From SG8-39 sp041558415 (lineage in GTDB: Bacteria > Pseudomonadota > Gammaproteobacteria > Burkholderiales > SG8-39), in NCBI GenBank assembly GCA_041558415.1, contig JBFFEY010000002.1, positions 95,881 through 159,880 of the forward strand: 64,000 nucleotides of DNA, written 5' to 3'. Of this stretch, positions 36,698 to 46,613 are shown one piece after another (positions within the stretch are counted from its first letter, which is position 1; every line of letters starts with the position of its first letter). The notes beneath the pieces are model-generated. The model saw nothing but the letters and a program-made list of their open reading frames with translations, was not told where the DNA came from and did no database searches. The translations under genes were made by a program, and so were the position numbers.

Positions 36698-37882
36698 TCA
36701 GACCGTGGTTCGCAGCATCGCCCTTGCCAGGAGACCCGTGACGATGGTGATTGCGGCTGCCAGCAGAAACACGGCCGTAGCCCCCATTGTCTCGGCCGCT
36801 AGGCCACCAAACGCGAAGCCGAGTCCGACGCCGCACAGCATCGCCGTGGTGACCCAGGTGAATGCTTCCGCCATCTGGGTGCTGGGCATGGTCTTGGCGA
36901 CCATTGTCGATTGAATGATCAGTGGTGGTGACATCGTGACGCCGGAGGCAATGGCGAAAAGCGAAAGGATCGCTGGATGAGTGGTGAAAGCCATCGGTAC
37001 GATCGAGACGCCCATCACGACGAGGGACCATGCGAACTGGCGTGTGAGCGGGAGATGCCAAGGCCGGCTGCCATAGGCGAGCCCTCCCGCTGCGCTGCCG
37101 ATGCTCATGACACCAAGGATGACGCCGGCCAACGCGGGCTGTTGGATGTCGTAGGCATAGGTGGCAACCGCGATGTCGACGAGGCCGAACACGGCCGCGT
37201 AGCACAGCAGGATGGTGAGCAGTTTGCGGAAGGCGGCATGCTGAAGTGCGCCTAGCGGGCTTCGGTGGGCCCGGTGCTCGATGGGCCAAACGGTCAAGGC
37301 GGGCGTGCGCGTAATGATCAGCGCGCCGACAGCAGCGCATAGTGCGCCGAGCAGGACGGCCAGATCCGGGCTGGCGGTTGCCACGACGAAAGCGACAAGC
37401 ATCGGACCGAGGATGAATATTGTCTCGATAATGACCGAATCGAGGGACAGGGCGGCAACGAGCAGAGCGTCGTCCTGCAGACGACGGCGGTAAAGCGTAC
37501 GCATGCACGTTGTGATCTGCGGCAATGTCGCACCCGCGGCAAACGAGAGCACCAGCACCACGGGGAGGGGTGCGCCGCGATTTAGGGCGGAGACCAGGGC
37601 AAGCAGGACGATGGGGTAGGCCAAGCCGGCCAGGAGGAGGACCGGCCGCGGACCCAGGCGATCGATGAGCCGGCCGACAATGGGTGCGATGCCGGCGAGG
37701 CCAGCGAGGTAGGCTGAGGTGACGAGCCCGGCGTTCGTAAAGGAGGCTTCGCGGGCCTGCACGAGAAGCAGGAGCGCTAGCCCCGAGATCCCGATGGGGA
37801 GGCGTCCGACCAGGGATGCCAGGATGGACCGGCGCAGGTCGGCTTCGTTGAACAGGGCAGCGTAGCGCTCGAGAGAGATCAT
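36698..37882 (-). CDS. Major facilitator superfamily transporter
   Basis: Inner-membrane transporter of about 394 residues from the ATG at 37882 (MISLERYAALFNEADLRRSI). There are about 12 hydrophobic segments, and the MFS loop motif appears as GRLIDRLGPRPVLLLAG after the second helix. The longer frame to 37933 adds an unlikely basic leader. The substrate is not recognisable; it resembles drug or metabolite exporters in general. It is divergent from mnmG across a gap carrying two parS-like sites, and its own promoter must lie in or near that gap. Confidence 0.85.
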   Translation of the reverse strand: MISLERYAALFNEADLRRSILASLVGRLPIGISGLALLLLVQAREASFTNAGLVTSAYLAGLAGIAPIVGRLIDRLGPRPVLLLAGLAYPIVLLALVSALNRGAPLPVVLVLSFAAGATLPQITTCMRTLYRRRLQDDALLVAALSLDSVIIETIFILGPMLVAFVVATASPDLAVLLGALCAAVGALIITRTPALTVWPIEHRAHRSPLGALQHAAFRKLLTILLCYAAVFGLVDIAVATYAYDIQQPALAGVILGVMSIGSAAGGLAYGSRPWHLPLTRQFAWSLVVMGVSIVPMAFTTHPAILSLFAIASGVTMSPPLIIQSTMVAKTMPSTQMAEAFTWVTTAMLCGVGLGFAFGGLAAETMGATAVFLLAAAITIVTGLLARAMLRTTV

Positions 37883-37953
37883 GGCCTTGGAGGGGCGCGC
37901 GATTCTCGCACAGTGGCGGCGGGGGGCGGGCACTAGCCGGAGGCGTCGGCAAA

Positions 37954-37969
37954 TGTTTCACGTGGAACA
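37954..37969. promoter_or_regulatory. parS-like ParB binding site 1
   Basis: TGTTTCACGTGGAACA, one mismatch from the parS consensus TGTTTCACGTGAAACA. It lies in the gap between the MFS gene and mnmG, 2.6 kb before parA. Confidence 0.88.
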
Positions 37970-38012
37970 TCAGCATGATGGGCGACACCAGGTGAAATAC
38001 GCCCCGACCCGT

Positions 38013-38028
38013 AGTTTCACGTGAAACA
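38013..38028. promoter_or_regulatory. parS-like ParB binding site 2
   Basis: AGTTTCACGTGAAACA, one mismatch (first base) from the parS consensus; it contains the perfect palindrome GTTTCACGTGAAAC. It starts 43 bases after the end of site 1 and ends 34 bases before the chosen mnmG start. Confidence 0.92.
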
Positions 38029-38062
38029 TTCACGTATGATTGCGCTCCCCGCGAGTACCACC

Positions 38063-39955
38063 ATGCAGTTTCCAACCGAATTCGACGTTATTGTCGTCGG
38101 CGGTGGCCATGCCGGCACCGAGGCGGCGCTTGCTGCCGCGCGCATCGGCTGTGCGACTCTGCTGCTTACGCACAGCCTCGAAACGCTCGGCCAGATGTCC
38201 TGCAACCCTTCGATCGGGGGAATTGGCAAGGGCCACCTGGTCCGCGAGATCGATGCACTCGGCGGGGCGATGGCGCTTGCAACCGACGAGGCAGGCATCC
38301 AGTTCCGGACACTGAATTCCTCCAAGGGCCCTGCAGTACGAGCGACGCGAGCACAGGCCGACCGCGTCCTCTACCGCAAGGCAATCCGCACTCGGCTCGA
38401 GAACCAGCCGAATTTGACGCTGTTTCAGCAGGCTGTCGATGACATCTTGCTCGAGGGAAATAGCGTAGTGGGCGTGGTGACGCAGCTCGGCGTCCGCTTC
38501 CGTTCCCGGACGGTTGTTCTGACGGCGGGGACGTTCCTTGCCGGCGTCATTCACGTAGGCCTCGAACGGCATCAGGCGGGCCGCGCAGGGGATCCGGCGT
38601 CGGTTACCCTTGCAGCGCGTCTACGCGACATGCAGCTGCCGGTCGGGCGGCTTAAGACCGGCACGCCACCACGCCTCGATGGCCGGACGATTGATTTCTC
38701 CACCATGGATGAGCAGGCGGGCGACGCGCCCGAGCCGGTGTTCTCCTTCCTTGGACGTCGGGAGATGCATCCCGCGCAGCGGCCCTGCTGGGTCACCCAC
38801 ACCAACCAGGTCACACACGACATCATCCGCGCCGGCCTCGATCGCTCACCTTTGTTCACGGGGGTCATCCAGGGTGTCGGGCCGCGTTACTGCCCATCGA
38901 TCGAGGACAAGATCCACCGCTTTGCCGGCAAGCAAAGTCATCAGATCTTCCTCGAACCGGAGGGGCTGACGACTCACGAGATCTACCCGAACGGCATTTC
39001 CACCAGCCTGCCGTTCGATGTGCAGTACGCGCTGGTCAGATCAATCCGCGGCCTGGAGCATGCGCACATCGTCCGCCCCGGCTATGCCATCGAGTACGAC
39101 TACTTCGACCCGCGCAACTTGCGCGCCTCGCTGGAGACGAAATCGATCGAAGGCCTTTTCTTCGCCGGGCAGATCAATGGCACGACGGGGTACGAGGAGG
39201 CAGGCGCCCAGGGGCTGCTTGCCGGACTCAACGCCGCACGCAAAGTACAGGGGCGCGAGCCTTGGTGCCCGAGGCGTGACGAGGCTTATATCGGCGTCCT
39301 AGTCGATGACCTCGTGACCCGCGGTGTGAGCGAGCCGTACCGGATGTTTACCAGCCGGGCCGAATACCGCCTCATGCTGCGGGAGGACAATGCCGACCTT
39401 CGACTGACCGAGATCGGGCGCAGACTCGGCGTGGTAGACGATGTGCGCTGGGACGCGTTCGCGCGCAAGCGCGACGCGGTGGCGCGCGAACGCGAGCGCC
39501 TGCGCTCCACTTGGACCAATCCTAGGCTTTTGACAGCGGCCGACGCGCTGCGCGTGCTGGGGAAGCCTATAGAACGTGAGTACTCACTTGCTGAATTACT
39601 TCGCAGACCTGAGGTTGAGTACGACGTGCTCATGACGTTGCCGGATGCCGGCCCTCCGGTGGATGACCCGCAGGTCGCGGAACAGGTGGAGATCCAGATC
39701 AAGTACGAGGGCTACATCGAGCGCCAGCGCGACGAAGTTGCCCGGCGTGAGCAGCTGGACGCCCTCCCGCTTCCGCTCGATTTCGATTTCCGCGCGGTGC
39801 GCGGCCTGTCGGCCGAAGTGCAGCAAAAACTCATCGCGCATCGGCCGGAGACCGTCGGCCAGGCATCGCGCATCTCGGGCGTGACGCCGGCGGCCATCTC
39901 GCTCCTGCTGGTCCATCTGAAGAGGGGAGCGTCGCGTCAAAAGATTTCGGCATGA
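38063..39955 (+). CDS. mnmG: tRNA uridine-5-carboxymethylaminomethyl modification enzyme MnmG
   Basis: FAD-dependent partner of MnmE in wobble-uridine modification. From ATG 38063 it has 630 residues, equal to the family norm, starting MQFPTEFDVIVVGGGHAGTE with the FAD-binding motif, then NPSIGGIGKGHLVREIDALG and a C-terminal helical domain. Earlier in-frame starts exist (GTG 38021 inside parS, ATG 38036) but only 38063 gives the conserved N-terminus. The stop overlaps rsmG as ATGA. Confidence 0.97.
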   Translation: MQFPTEFDVIVVGGGHAGTEAALAAARIGCATLLLTHSLETLGQMSCNPSIGGIGKGHLVREIDALGGAMALATDEAGIQFRTLNSSKGPAVRATRAQADRVLYRKAIRTRLENQPNLTLFQQAVDDILLEGNSVVGVVTQLGVRFRSRTVVLTAGTFLAGVIHVGLERHQAGRAGDPASVTLAARLRDMQLPVGRLKTGTPPRLDGRTIDFSTMDEQAGDAPEPVFSFLGRREMHPAQRPCWVTHTNQVTHDIIRAGLDRSPLFTGVIQGVGPRYCPSIEDKIHRFAGKQSHQIFLEPEGLTTHEIYPNGISTSLPFDVQYALVRSIRGLEHAHIVRPGYAIEYDYFDPRNLRASLETKSIEGLFFAGQINGTTGYEEAGAQGLLAGLNAARKVQGREPWCPRRDEAYIGVLVDDLVTRGVSEPYRMFTSRAEYRLMLREDNADLRLTEIGRRLGVVDDVRWDAFARKRDAVARERERLRSTWTNPRLLTAADALRVLGKPIEREYSLAELLRRPEVEYDVLMTLPDAGPPVDDPQVAEQVEIQIKYEGYIERQRDEVARREQLDALPLPLDFDFRAVRGLSAEVQQKLIAHRPETVGQASRISGVTPAAISLLLVHLKRGASRQKISA

Positions 39956-40602
39956 CGCCGCAGGCTGCGCTCGAGCGAGGACTCGATGCGCTTGCACTGA
40001 ATCTGAACGTCGACGTGCGTACCAAGCTGCTTGCGTATCTGGCGCTGATGCAAAAGTGGAACCGAACCTACAACCTGACGGCAATTCGTGACCCGCTCAG
40101 CATGGTGACGCACCACCTGCTCGATTCACTCGTGACCGTGCCGTATCTGGATGCGGCCGGTGCCGCGCTGCGCGTCGCCGACGTGGGTTCCGGCGCCGGC
40201 CTGCCCGGCATTCCGCTGGCGCTCGCGCGCCCCGCCTGGCAGGTCACGCTAAACGATCGCAACAGCAAAAAGGCCGCGTTCCTGCGCCACGCCAAAGCCG
40301 AGCTCGGCCTACTGAACGTCGAGGTGCACGAAGGCGCCGTCGAGCACTGGCAGCCGCGCGAGCGCTACGACTGCGTGATCACCCGCGCGTTTGCTGCGCT
40401 CGACGATTTCGTCTCCCGCTGCAGGCACCTGGTCGCGCCGGGCGGCTTTCTTGCGGCGATGAAAGGCGCCTGGCCGGAGGACGCAGCCACGACGGCACTA
40501 CCGCAGCACGTGAGCTGCTCGGAGGTGCACCGCTTGCGCGTGCCACTGCTCGAGGCAGAGCGCCACCTCGTCGTCTGTCGGCTTCTCGGGGCCACCGCGT
40601 GA
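39952..40602 (+). CDS. rsmG: 16S rRNA (guanine-527-N7)-methyltransferase
   Basis: Methylates G527 of 16S rRNA with AdoMet; loss of this enzyme is known to give low-level streptomycin resistance in other bacteria. The 216 residues show WNRTYNLTAIRDP and the AdoMet motif VADVGSGAGLPGIPLALARP, as in other RsmG (GidB) proteins. It overlaps mnmG by four bases and parA by four bases (GTGA), the usual mnmG-rsmG-parA chain. Confidence 0.97.
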   Translation: MTPQAALERGLDALALNLNVDVRTKLLAYLALMQKWNRTYNLTAIRDPLSMVTHHLLDSLVTVPYLDAAGAALRVADVGSGAGLPGIPLALARPAWQVTLNDRNSKKAAFLRHAKAELGLLNVEVHEGAVEHWQPRERYDCVITRAFAALDDFVSRCRHLVAPGGFLAAMKGAWPEDAATTALPQHVSCSEVHRLRVPLLEAERHLVVCRLLGATA

Positions 40603-41405
40603 CGCGCATCCTCGCGGTGGTGAACCAGAAAGGTGGCGTCGGCAAGACCACCACCAGCGTCAACCTCGCCGCGGCCCTCGCGCAAGCCGGCCAGCGCGTG
40701 CTACTCGTCGATCTCGATCCGCAGGGCAATGCGACGATGGGCAGCGGCGTCGACAAAGCCAAGGCCCAGCGCACCGTCTACCATGTCCTGCTCGGTCTCG
40801 CCGAAGCGGCTGCGGTGTGCGTACGCTCAGAGCGTGGCGGCTTCGATCTTTTGCCGTCGAACCGCGAGTTGGCCGGCGCCGAAGTCGAACTCGTCGATCT
40901 GCCGAACCGCGAGGGCCGCCTCAAGGCGGCGCTTAACGTCCTCGGCGACCGATACAGCTTCGTCATCGTCGACTGCCCGCCCTCGCTCAGTCTGCTCACC
41001 GTGAACGCATTGACGGCCGCGCAGCAGGTCATCATTCCGATGCAGTGCGAGTACTACGCGCTCGAGGGGCTGTCGGACCTCGTCGGCACGATCAAGCGCG
41101 TGCGCGCGCACCTCAACCCGAGCCTCGATATCGCCGGTCTGCTGCGCACGATGTACGACCCGCGCAGCACCCTGACGCAGCAGGTCTCGCAGCAGCTCGA
41201 GTCGCACTTCGGCAACAAGGTTTACCGCACGCTCGTGCCGCGCAACGTGCGCCTGGCGGAAGCGCCCAGCTACGGCGCGCCCGCCGTGGTCTGGGATCCC
41301 GCCTCGAAAGGCGCCCAGGCCTACGCCGCCTTTGCGGACGAGATTCTCGAGCGCGAGCGTGCGGCGTCGGCAGCAACCGCGCAACCCGTTGGAGGAGGAC
41401 CATGA
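40599..41405 (+). CDS. parA: Chromosome partitioning ATPase ParA (Soj)
   Basis: Walker-type ATPase that binds DNA non-specifically and moves ParB-parS complexes. The 268 residues contain the deviant Walker A KGGVGKTTTSVNLAAAL near residue 11 and FVIVDCPPSLSLLTVNAL. The GTG start overlaps the rsmG stop. The size is that of a chromosomal ParA without an N-terminal helix-turn-helix extension. It is coupled to parB by ATGA. Confidence 0.96.
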   Translation: MTRILAVVNQKGGVGKTTTSVNLAAALAQAGQRVLLVDLDPQGNATMGSGVDKAKAQRTVYHVLLGLAEAAAVCVRSERGGFDLLPSNRELAGAEVELVDLPNREGRLKAALNVLGDRYSFVIVDCPPSLSLLTVNALTAAQQVIIPMQCEYYALEGLSDLVGTIKRVRAHLNPSLDIAGLLRTMYDPRSTLTQQVSQQLESHFGNKVYRTLVPRNVRLAEAPSYGAPAVVWDPASKGAQAYAAFADEILERERAASAATAQPVGGGP

Positions 41406-42241
41406 GCAAGGCAAAGGGACTGGGACGTGGGCTCGACGCATTGCTCGGTGCCGACGACGCGCCGAAGGACGCCCTCAGCACGCTGGCCGTGGGCCGGATC
41501 CAGCCCGGCCGCTACCAGCCGCGCACCCGTATGGATCGCGCCGCGCTGACGGAGCTGTCGGCCTCGATCAAGTCGCAGGGTCTGATGCAGCCGTTGCTCG
41601 TGCGTCCGGTCGACGGCGGGCGCTATGAATTGATCGCCGGCGAGCGGCGCTGGCGCGCAGCCCAGATGGCGGGACTCGCGGAGGTCCCGGCGCTGGTGCG
41701 CGAGGTCCCGGACGAGTCCGCGCTCGCCATGTCGCTGATCGAGAATATCCAGCGCGAGAACCTCAACCCGATGGAAGAGGCCGCCGGCCTGCAGCGCCTG
41801 ATCGACGAGTTCCGCATGACGCACGAGCAGGCGGCGGACGCGGTCGGTCGCTCGCGCAGTGCCACGACCAATCTGCTGCGCCTGCTGAAGCTGCCGAAGC
41901 CGGTGCAAGCCATGGTCATGGACGGCGCGCTCGAAATGGGGCACGCGCGCGCCCTGCTCACGCTGGACGCGGCACGACAGATCGAGGCGGCTAACCGCAT
42001 CTCGGCGCGGGGCCTGTCGGTGCGTGAAGCCGAGGCGCTGGCAGCGCGCCTGGCGCGCGGCCCCGTGTCGCGTCGACGCAGGGGTAAGGTGGACCGCGAC
42101 CTGGCGCGCCTTGAGGAGGAGACCGCCGAGCGGCTCGGCACCACCGTCGAGATTCGGCCCGGCAAAAAAGGCACGGGTAAGCTGATCCTGCATTACGCAA
42201 GCCTGGACCACCTCGACCGTCTGCTGCGCAAGCTGCGCTGA
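41402..42241 (+). CDS. parB: Chromosome partitioning protein ParB (Spo0J)
   Basis: CTP-dependent DNA clamp that loads at parS. The 279 residues start MSKAKGLGRGLDALLG, the ParA-contacting segment, followed by the ParB/Srx domain (LIAGERRWRAAQMAGL; SLIENIQRENLNPMEEA), the helix-turn-helix (EQAADAVGRSRSATTNLLRL) and a dimerising C-terminus. GGAGGAGG stands three bases before the ATG, which overlaps the parA stop. The two parS-like sites near 37.95-38.03 kb are its likely targets. Confidence 0.97.
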   Translation: MSKAKGLGRGLDALLGADDAPKDALSTLAVGRIQPGRYQPRTRMDRAALTELSASIKSQGLMQPLLVRPVDGGRYELIAGERRWRAAQMAGLAEVPALVREVPDESALAMSLIENIQRENLNPMEEAAGLQRLIDEFRMTHEQAADAVGRSRSATTNLLRLLKLPKPVQAMVMDGALEMGHARALLTLDAARQIEAANRISARGLSVREAEALAARLARGPVSRRRRGKVDRDLARLEEETAERLGTTVEIRPGKKGTGKLILHYASLDHLDRLLRKLR

Positions 42242-42275
42242 GCCGCCGAAATAGCGAATTGTGCATTGCAGCACG

Positions 42276-42304
42276 TTGACCCGCAAATACCCCGCGGCTA
42301 TACT
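42276..42304 (+). promoter_or_regulatory. ATP synthase operon promoter
   Basis: TTGACC (42276-42281), 17-base spacer, TATACT (42299-42304): five of six matches in each box with ideal spacing. It lies 35-60 bases after parB and about 37 bases before the chosen atpI start. This argues against an atpI start at 42266. Confidence 0.75.
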
Positions 42305-42340
42305 GCCGCCGCTTTGCTCGGGGCGGAGCTGAAGAACGCC

Positions 42341-42712
42341 GTGCTTCGCAGATTGGGCAAGCCGATTCGCACCGTCCTTCGGTGGCAGCTGCTGGCCACC
42401 GCCATCCTGACGCTGGCCGCGGGCCTGATCGCAGGGGTCGACGGGGCGCTTTCCGCCGCGCTCGGAGGCTTGGTGAGCGTGGTGGCGGGCGCCGTCTCGG
42501 GCCTGGTGGCCGCGAAGACGCGTGCGGATTCGGCAGGGGGGGTCGTGATCGCTGCATTGACGGCGGAGGGTGTGAAGATCGTCCTCATCGTGCTCCTGCT
42601 GTGGCTTGTGCTGATGATGTACAAGGGTGTCGTCGCGGTAGCCTTCCTCGGCGCTTTCATCATCACCGTAGTGATATTTGCTCTGGCGTTCTTTGTTCGC
42701 GAATACGAGTAG
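42341..42712 (+). CDS. atpI: ATP synthase subunit I (assembly-associated membrane protein)
   Basis: A 123-residue protein with about four membrane helices (LATAILTLAAGLIAGVDGAL; VVIAALTAEGVKIVLIVLLL), typical of AtpI, which precedes atpB and assists ring assembly or ion supply. GTG 42341 was chosen because it lies downstream of the predicted transcription start and after GGAG; a longer frame from TTG 42266 starts before the promoter -10. The atpB ATG follows 10 bases after the stop. Confidence 0.82.
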   Translation: MLRRLGKPIRTVLRWQLLATAILTLAAGLIAGVDGALSAALGGLVSVVAGAVSGLVAAKTRADSAGGVVIAALTAEGVKIVLIVLLLWLVLMMYKGVVAVAFLGAFIITVVIFALAFFVREYE

Positions 42713-42722
42713 CAGAACTGCA

Positions 42723-43529
42723 ATGGCCGCCGGCAACCTCACTCCGACCAGCTACATCCAGCATCACCTGACGTTCTTCTCCAAGCCGATCGGCGACGGC
42801 GGCTTCTGGACGCTGCATCTCGATTCGCTGCTGGTATCGGTCCTGCTCGGCTTTGTTGGCATGGGCTTAATCTGGTGGGTGGTGCGCGGGGCGACCTCCG
42901 GCGTGCCGAACAAGCGCCAGGCGTTCGTCGAGTTGCTGATCGAATTCATCGACAACCAGGTCAAGGGCATCTTCCATCACGGTGATCGCAACAAGTTCGT
43001 CGCGCCGGCGGCGCTCACCGTGTTCGTCTGGGTGTTGCTGATGAACGCCATGGACTTCCTGCCGGTCGACTGGATGGCGAAAGGCACTCACCTGATCTCG
43101 GATCACGGTTTTCGCATCGTGCCGACCGCGGACGTCAATACGACGTTCGCCCTGTCGCTCTCGGTCTGGCTGCTGATGATCTTCTTCGCCATTTCGGCGA
43201 AGGGCTTCGGCGGCTGGATCCACGAGCTGTTCTGCGCGCCGTTCGGCAGCAATCCGCTGCTCTGGCCGGCCAACTTCCTGTTCAACCTGATCGAGTACGT
43301 GTCCAAGCCGCTGTCGCATTCGCTGCGACTGTTCGGCAACATGTACGCGGGGGAAATCATCTTCCTGCTGCTCTGGGTGTGGGCTGCGACCGGCCTGGTC
43401 GGCACGGCTTTCGGCGCCCTGCTCGGTCTGGGCTGGGCGATCTTCCACATTCTGATCGTCGTTCTGCAGGCCTACATCTTCATGATGCTCACGGTCGTGT
43501 ACATCGCGCTCGCGCACGAGCATCACTGA
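42723..43529 (+). CDS. atpB: F0 ATP synthase subunit a
   Basis: Proton-channel subunit of the membrane sector. The 268 residues contain the essential Arg in SLRLFGNMYAGEIIFLL and a final helix with ILIVVLQAYIFMMLTVVYI. Starting at ATG 42723 (MAAGNLTPTSYIQHHLTFF) gives the family N-terminus; a frame from 42678 overlaps atpI. The following gap to atpE contains a strong AGAAAGGAAAG ribosome binding site. Confidence 0.97.
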   Translation: MAAGNLTPTSYIQHHLTFFSKPIGDGGFWTLHLDSLLVSVLLGFVGMGLIWWVVRGATSGVPNKRQAFVELLIEFIDNQVKGIFHHGDRNKFVAPAALTVFVWVLLMNAMDFLPVDWMAKGTHLISDHGFRIVPTADVNTTFALSLSVWLLMIFFAISAKGFGGWIHELFCAPFGSNPLLWPANFLFNLIEYVSKPLSHSLRLFGNMYAGEIIFLLLWVWAATGLVGTAFGALLGLGWAIFHILIVVLQAYIFMMLTVVYIALAHEHH

Positions 43530-43576
43530 TCGGATCACCTCGACAACTGACTTTGCGCTGAGAAAGGAAAGCACCA

Positions 43577-43852
43577 ATGGAAAAACTGCAACTTCTGGCG
43601 ATGATCCAGGCCTACACCGGGATCGGCATCGGCCTGATGATCGGCGTCGGCGCCGCGGGCGCGTGCATCGGTGTGGGCGTGATGTGCAGCCGGTTTCTCG
43701 AGGCCGCGGCGCGCCAGCCCGAACTGACCAACTCGCTGCAGGCGAAGGTGTTCCTCCTGCTCGGCCTGATCGACGCCTCCTTCATCATCGGCGTCGGTCT
43801 GGCAATGATGTTCGCGTTCGCGAACCCGCTGCTCGCTGTCATCCCGAGCTGA
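43577..43852 (+). CDS. atpE: F0 ATP synthase subunit c
   Basis: Rotor-ring proteolipid of 91 residues forming a two-helix hairpin. The polar loop is ARQPEL and the proton-carrying acid is Asp66 in GLIDASFIIGVG. An Asp without a Gln/Ser/Thr set around it suggests H+ rather than Na+ coupling, by analogy with characterised rings. It is preceded by a purine-rich ribosome binding site, fitting its need for high expression. Confidence 0.97.
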   Translation: MEKLQLLAMIQAYTGIGIGLMIGVGAAGACIGVGVMCSRFLEAAARQPELTNSLQAKVFLLLGLIDASFIIGVGLAMMFAFANPLLAVIPS

Positions 43853-43924
43853 GGCGGTGGCGCGAGCGTCGATCGTGAGCGGCGGTGCCGGGCGCAGCGC
43901 GCACGGACCGCGCAAGGAGCCGTC

Positions 43925-44395
43925 ATGAATATCAATTTCTCGCTTATCGCGCAGGCGATCACCTTCGCGCTGTTCATCCTGTTCACGGTCAAGATCATCT
44001 GGCCGTACATGCTGCGTGCGATCGAGACCCGGCAAAAGACGATCGCCGACGGCCTCGCCGCGGCCGAGCGCGGGCACCGCGAACTGGAGGTGTCTTCCAA
44101 GCGCGCTGAGGAAGCGGTCAACGACGCGCGCGGCCGCGCCGCGGACATCCTCGCCCAGACCGAACGCCGCGCCACACAGCTGATCGAAGAGGCGAAAACC
44201 GCGGCCAAGGGCGAGGGCGACCGCGAAAAGGCCGCCGCCAAAGCCGAGATCGAGCAGGAATTCGCGCGCGCGCGCGAACAGCTGCGCGATCAGGTCGCCG
44301 CGCTCGCCGTCGCCGGGGCGGAAAAGATCCTGCAGCGCGAAGTCGATGCCAAGGCGCACGCGGATCTGCTCGACGCAATCCGGCGGCAGCTGTAG
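43925..44395 (+). CDS. atpF: F0 ATP synthase subunit b
   Basis: Peripheral-stalk subunit of 156 residues: one N-terminal membrane helix (LIAQAITFALFILFTVKIIW) and a long charged coiled-coil helix rich in Ala, Glu and Arg that connects to delta on F1. Length equals the proteobacterial standard. It is preceded by AAGGAG eight bases before the ATG. Confidence 0.96.
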   Translation: MNINFSLIAQAITFALFILFTVKIIWPYMLRAIETRQKTIADGLAAAERGHRELEVSSKRAEEAVNDARGRAADILAQTERRATQLIEEAKTAAKGEGDREKAAAKAEIEQEFARAREQLRDQVAALAVAGAEKILQREVDAKAHADLLDAIRRQL

Positions 44396-44430
44396 CGCGC
44401 GCCGCAGGACACCAAGGTACGCAGGCAACC

Positions 44431-44967
44431 ATGGCGGAACCGAACACCATCGCGCGGCCCTACGCCGAGGCCGTTTTCAAGCTGGCCGACCAGGGCGGCA
44501 AGCTCGCCGACTGGTCGGCGGCGCTTGCCACGCTCGCGCAGGTCTCCGAGAACGACCGCGTGCGCGCGGCGATGGGCGACCCCAATCTGTCGACAGCGCA
44601 GGTGGCCGGGCTGTTTCTGTCGATCCTCGCAGGGAAGCTTTCGGGCGACGCGGAAAACTTCGTGCGCGTCATGGCGGAGAACCGCCGGCTCGGCCTGCTC
44701 GGCGAGGTGCGCGCGCAGTTCGAGGCACTGAAGAACGCACGCGAAGGCGTGGTCGAAGCCGACGTGCACACGGCATTCGAGTTGAGCGACGCGCAGCTGC
44801 AGACGCTGGTCGCGGCGCTCGAAAAGCGCACGGGTCGCAAGGTCAAGGCGCAGGTGCGCCTGGACAAGTCCCTGATCGGCGGCGTGCGCGTCGTCATGGG
44901 CGACAAGGTCATCGATGGATCCGTGCGCGCCCAGCTGGGTGCGCTCGAATCCGCACTCAAAGCATAG
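44431..44967 (+). CDS. atpH: F1 ATP synthase subunit delta
   Basis: Joins the peripheral stalk to the F1 head. The 178 residues begin MAEPNTIARPYAEAVFKLA and end GVRVVMGDKVIDGSVRAQLG, the recognised OSCP/delta pattern. It lies 35 bases after atpF and 18 bases before atpA. Confidence 0.96.
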   Translation: MAEPNTIARPYAEAVFKLADQGGKLADWSAALATLAQVSENDRVRAAMGDPNLSTAQVAGLFLSILAGKLSGDAENFVRVMAENRRLGLLGEVRAQFEALKNAREGVVEADVHTAFELSDAQLQTLVAALEKRTGRKVKAQVRLDKSLIGGVRVVMGDKVIDGSVRAQLGALESALKA

Positions 44968-44985
44968 GAAAGACTGGGAGCTGTT

Positions 44986-46533
<1,548 letters not shown>

Positions 46534-46613
46534 ACGCGCTTGCGCGCGCGGAAACTGCTGCGCGCGTAGGAGCGGACGCCAGACGCCGCTCAACGCGCGC
46601 GAGGACATAGGGA

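Noticed and set aside
38021..38062. Earlier GTG/ATG starts for mnmG
   Set aside because: The GTG lies inside a parS site and the added residues are not part of the conserved MnmG N-terminus.
42266..42340. Longer atpI frame from a TTG
   Set aside because: It would begin upstream of the -10 of the likely atp promoter; GTG 42341 gives the usual AtpI start.
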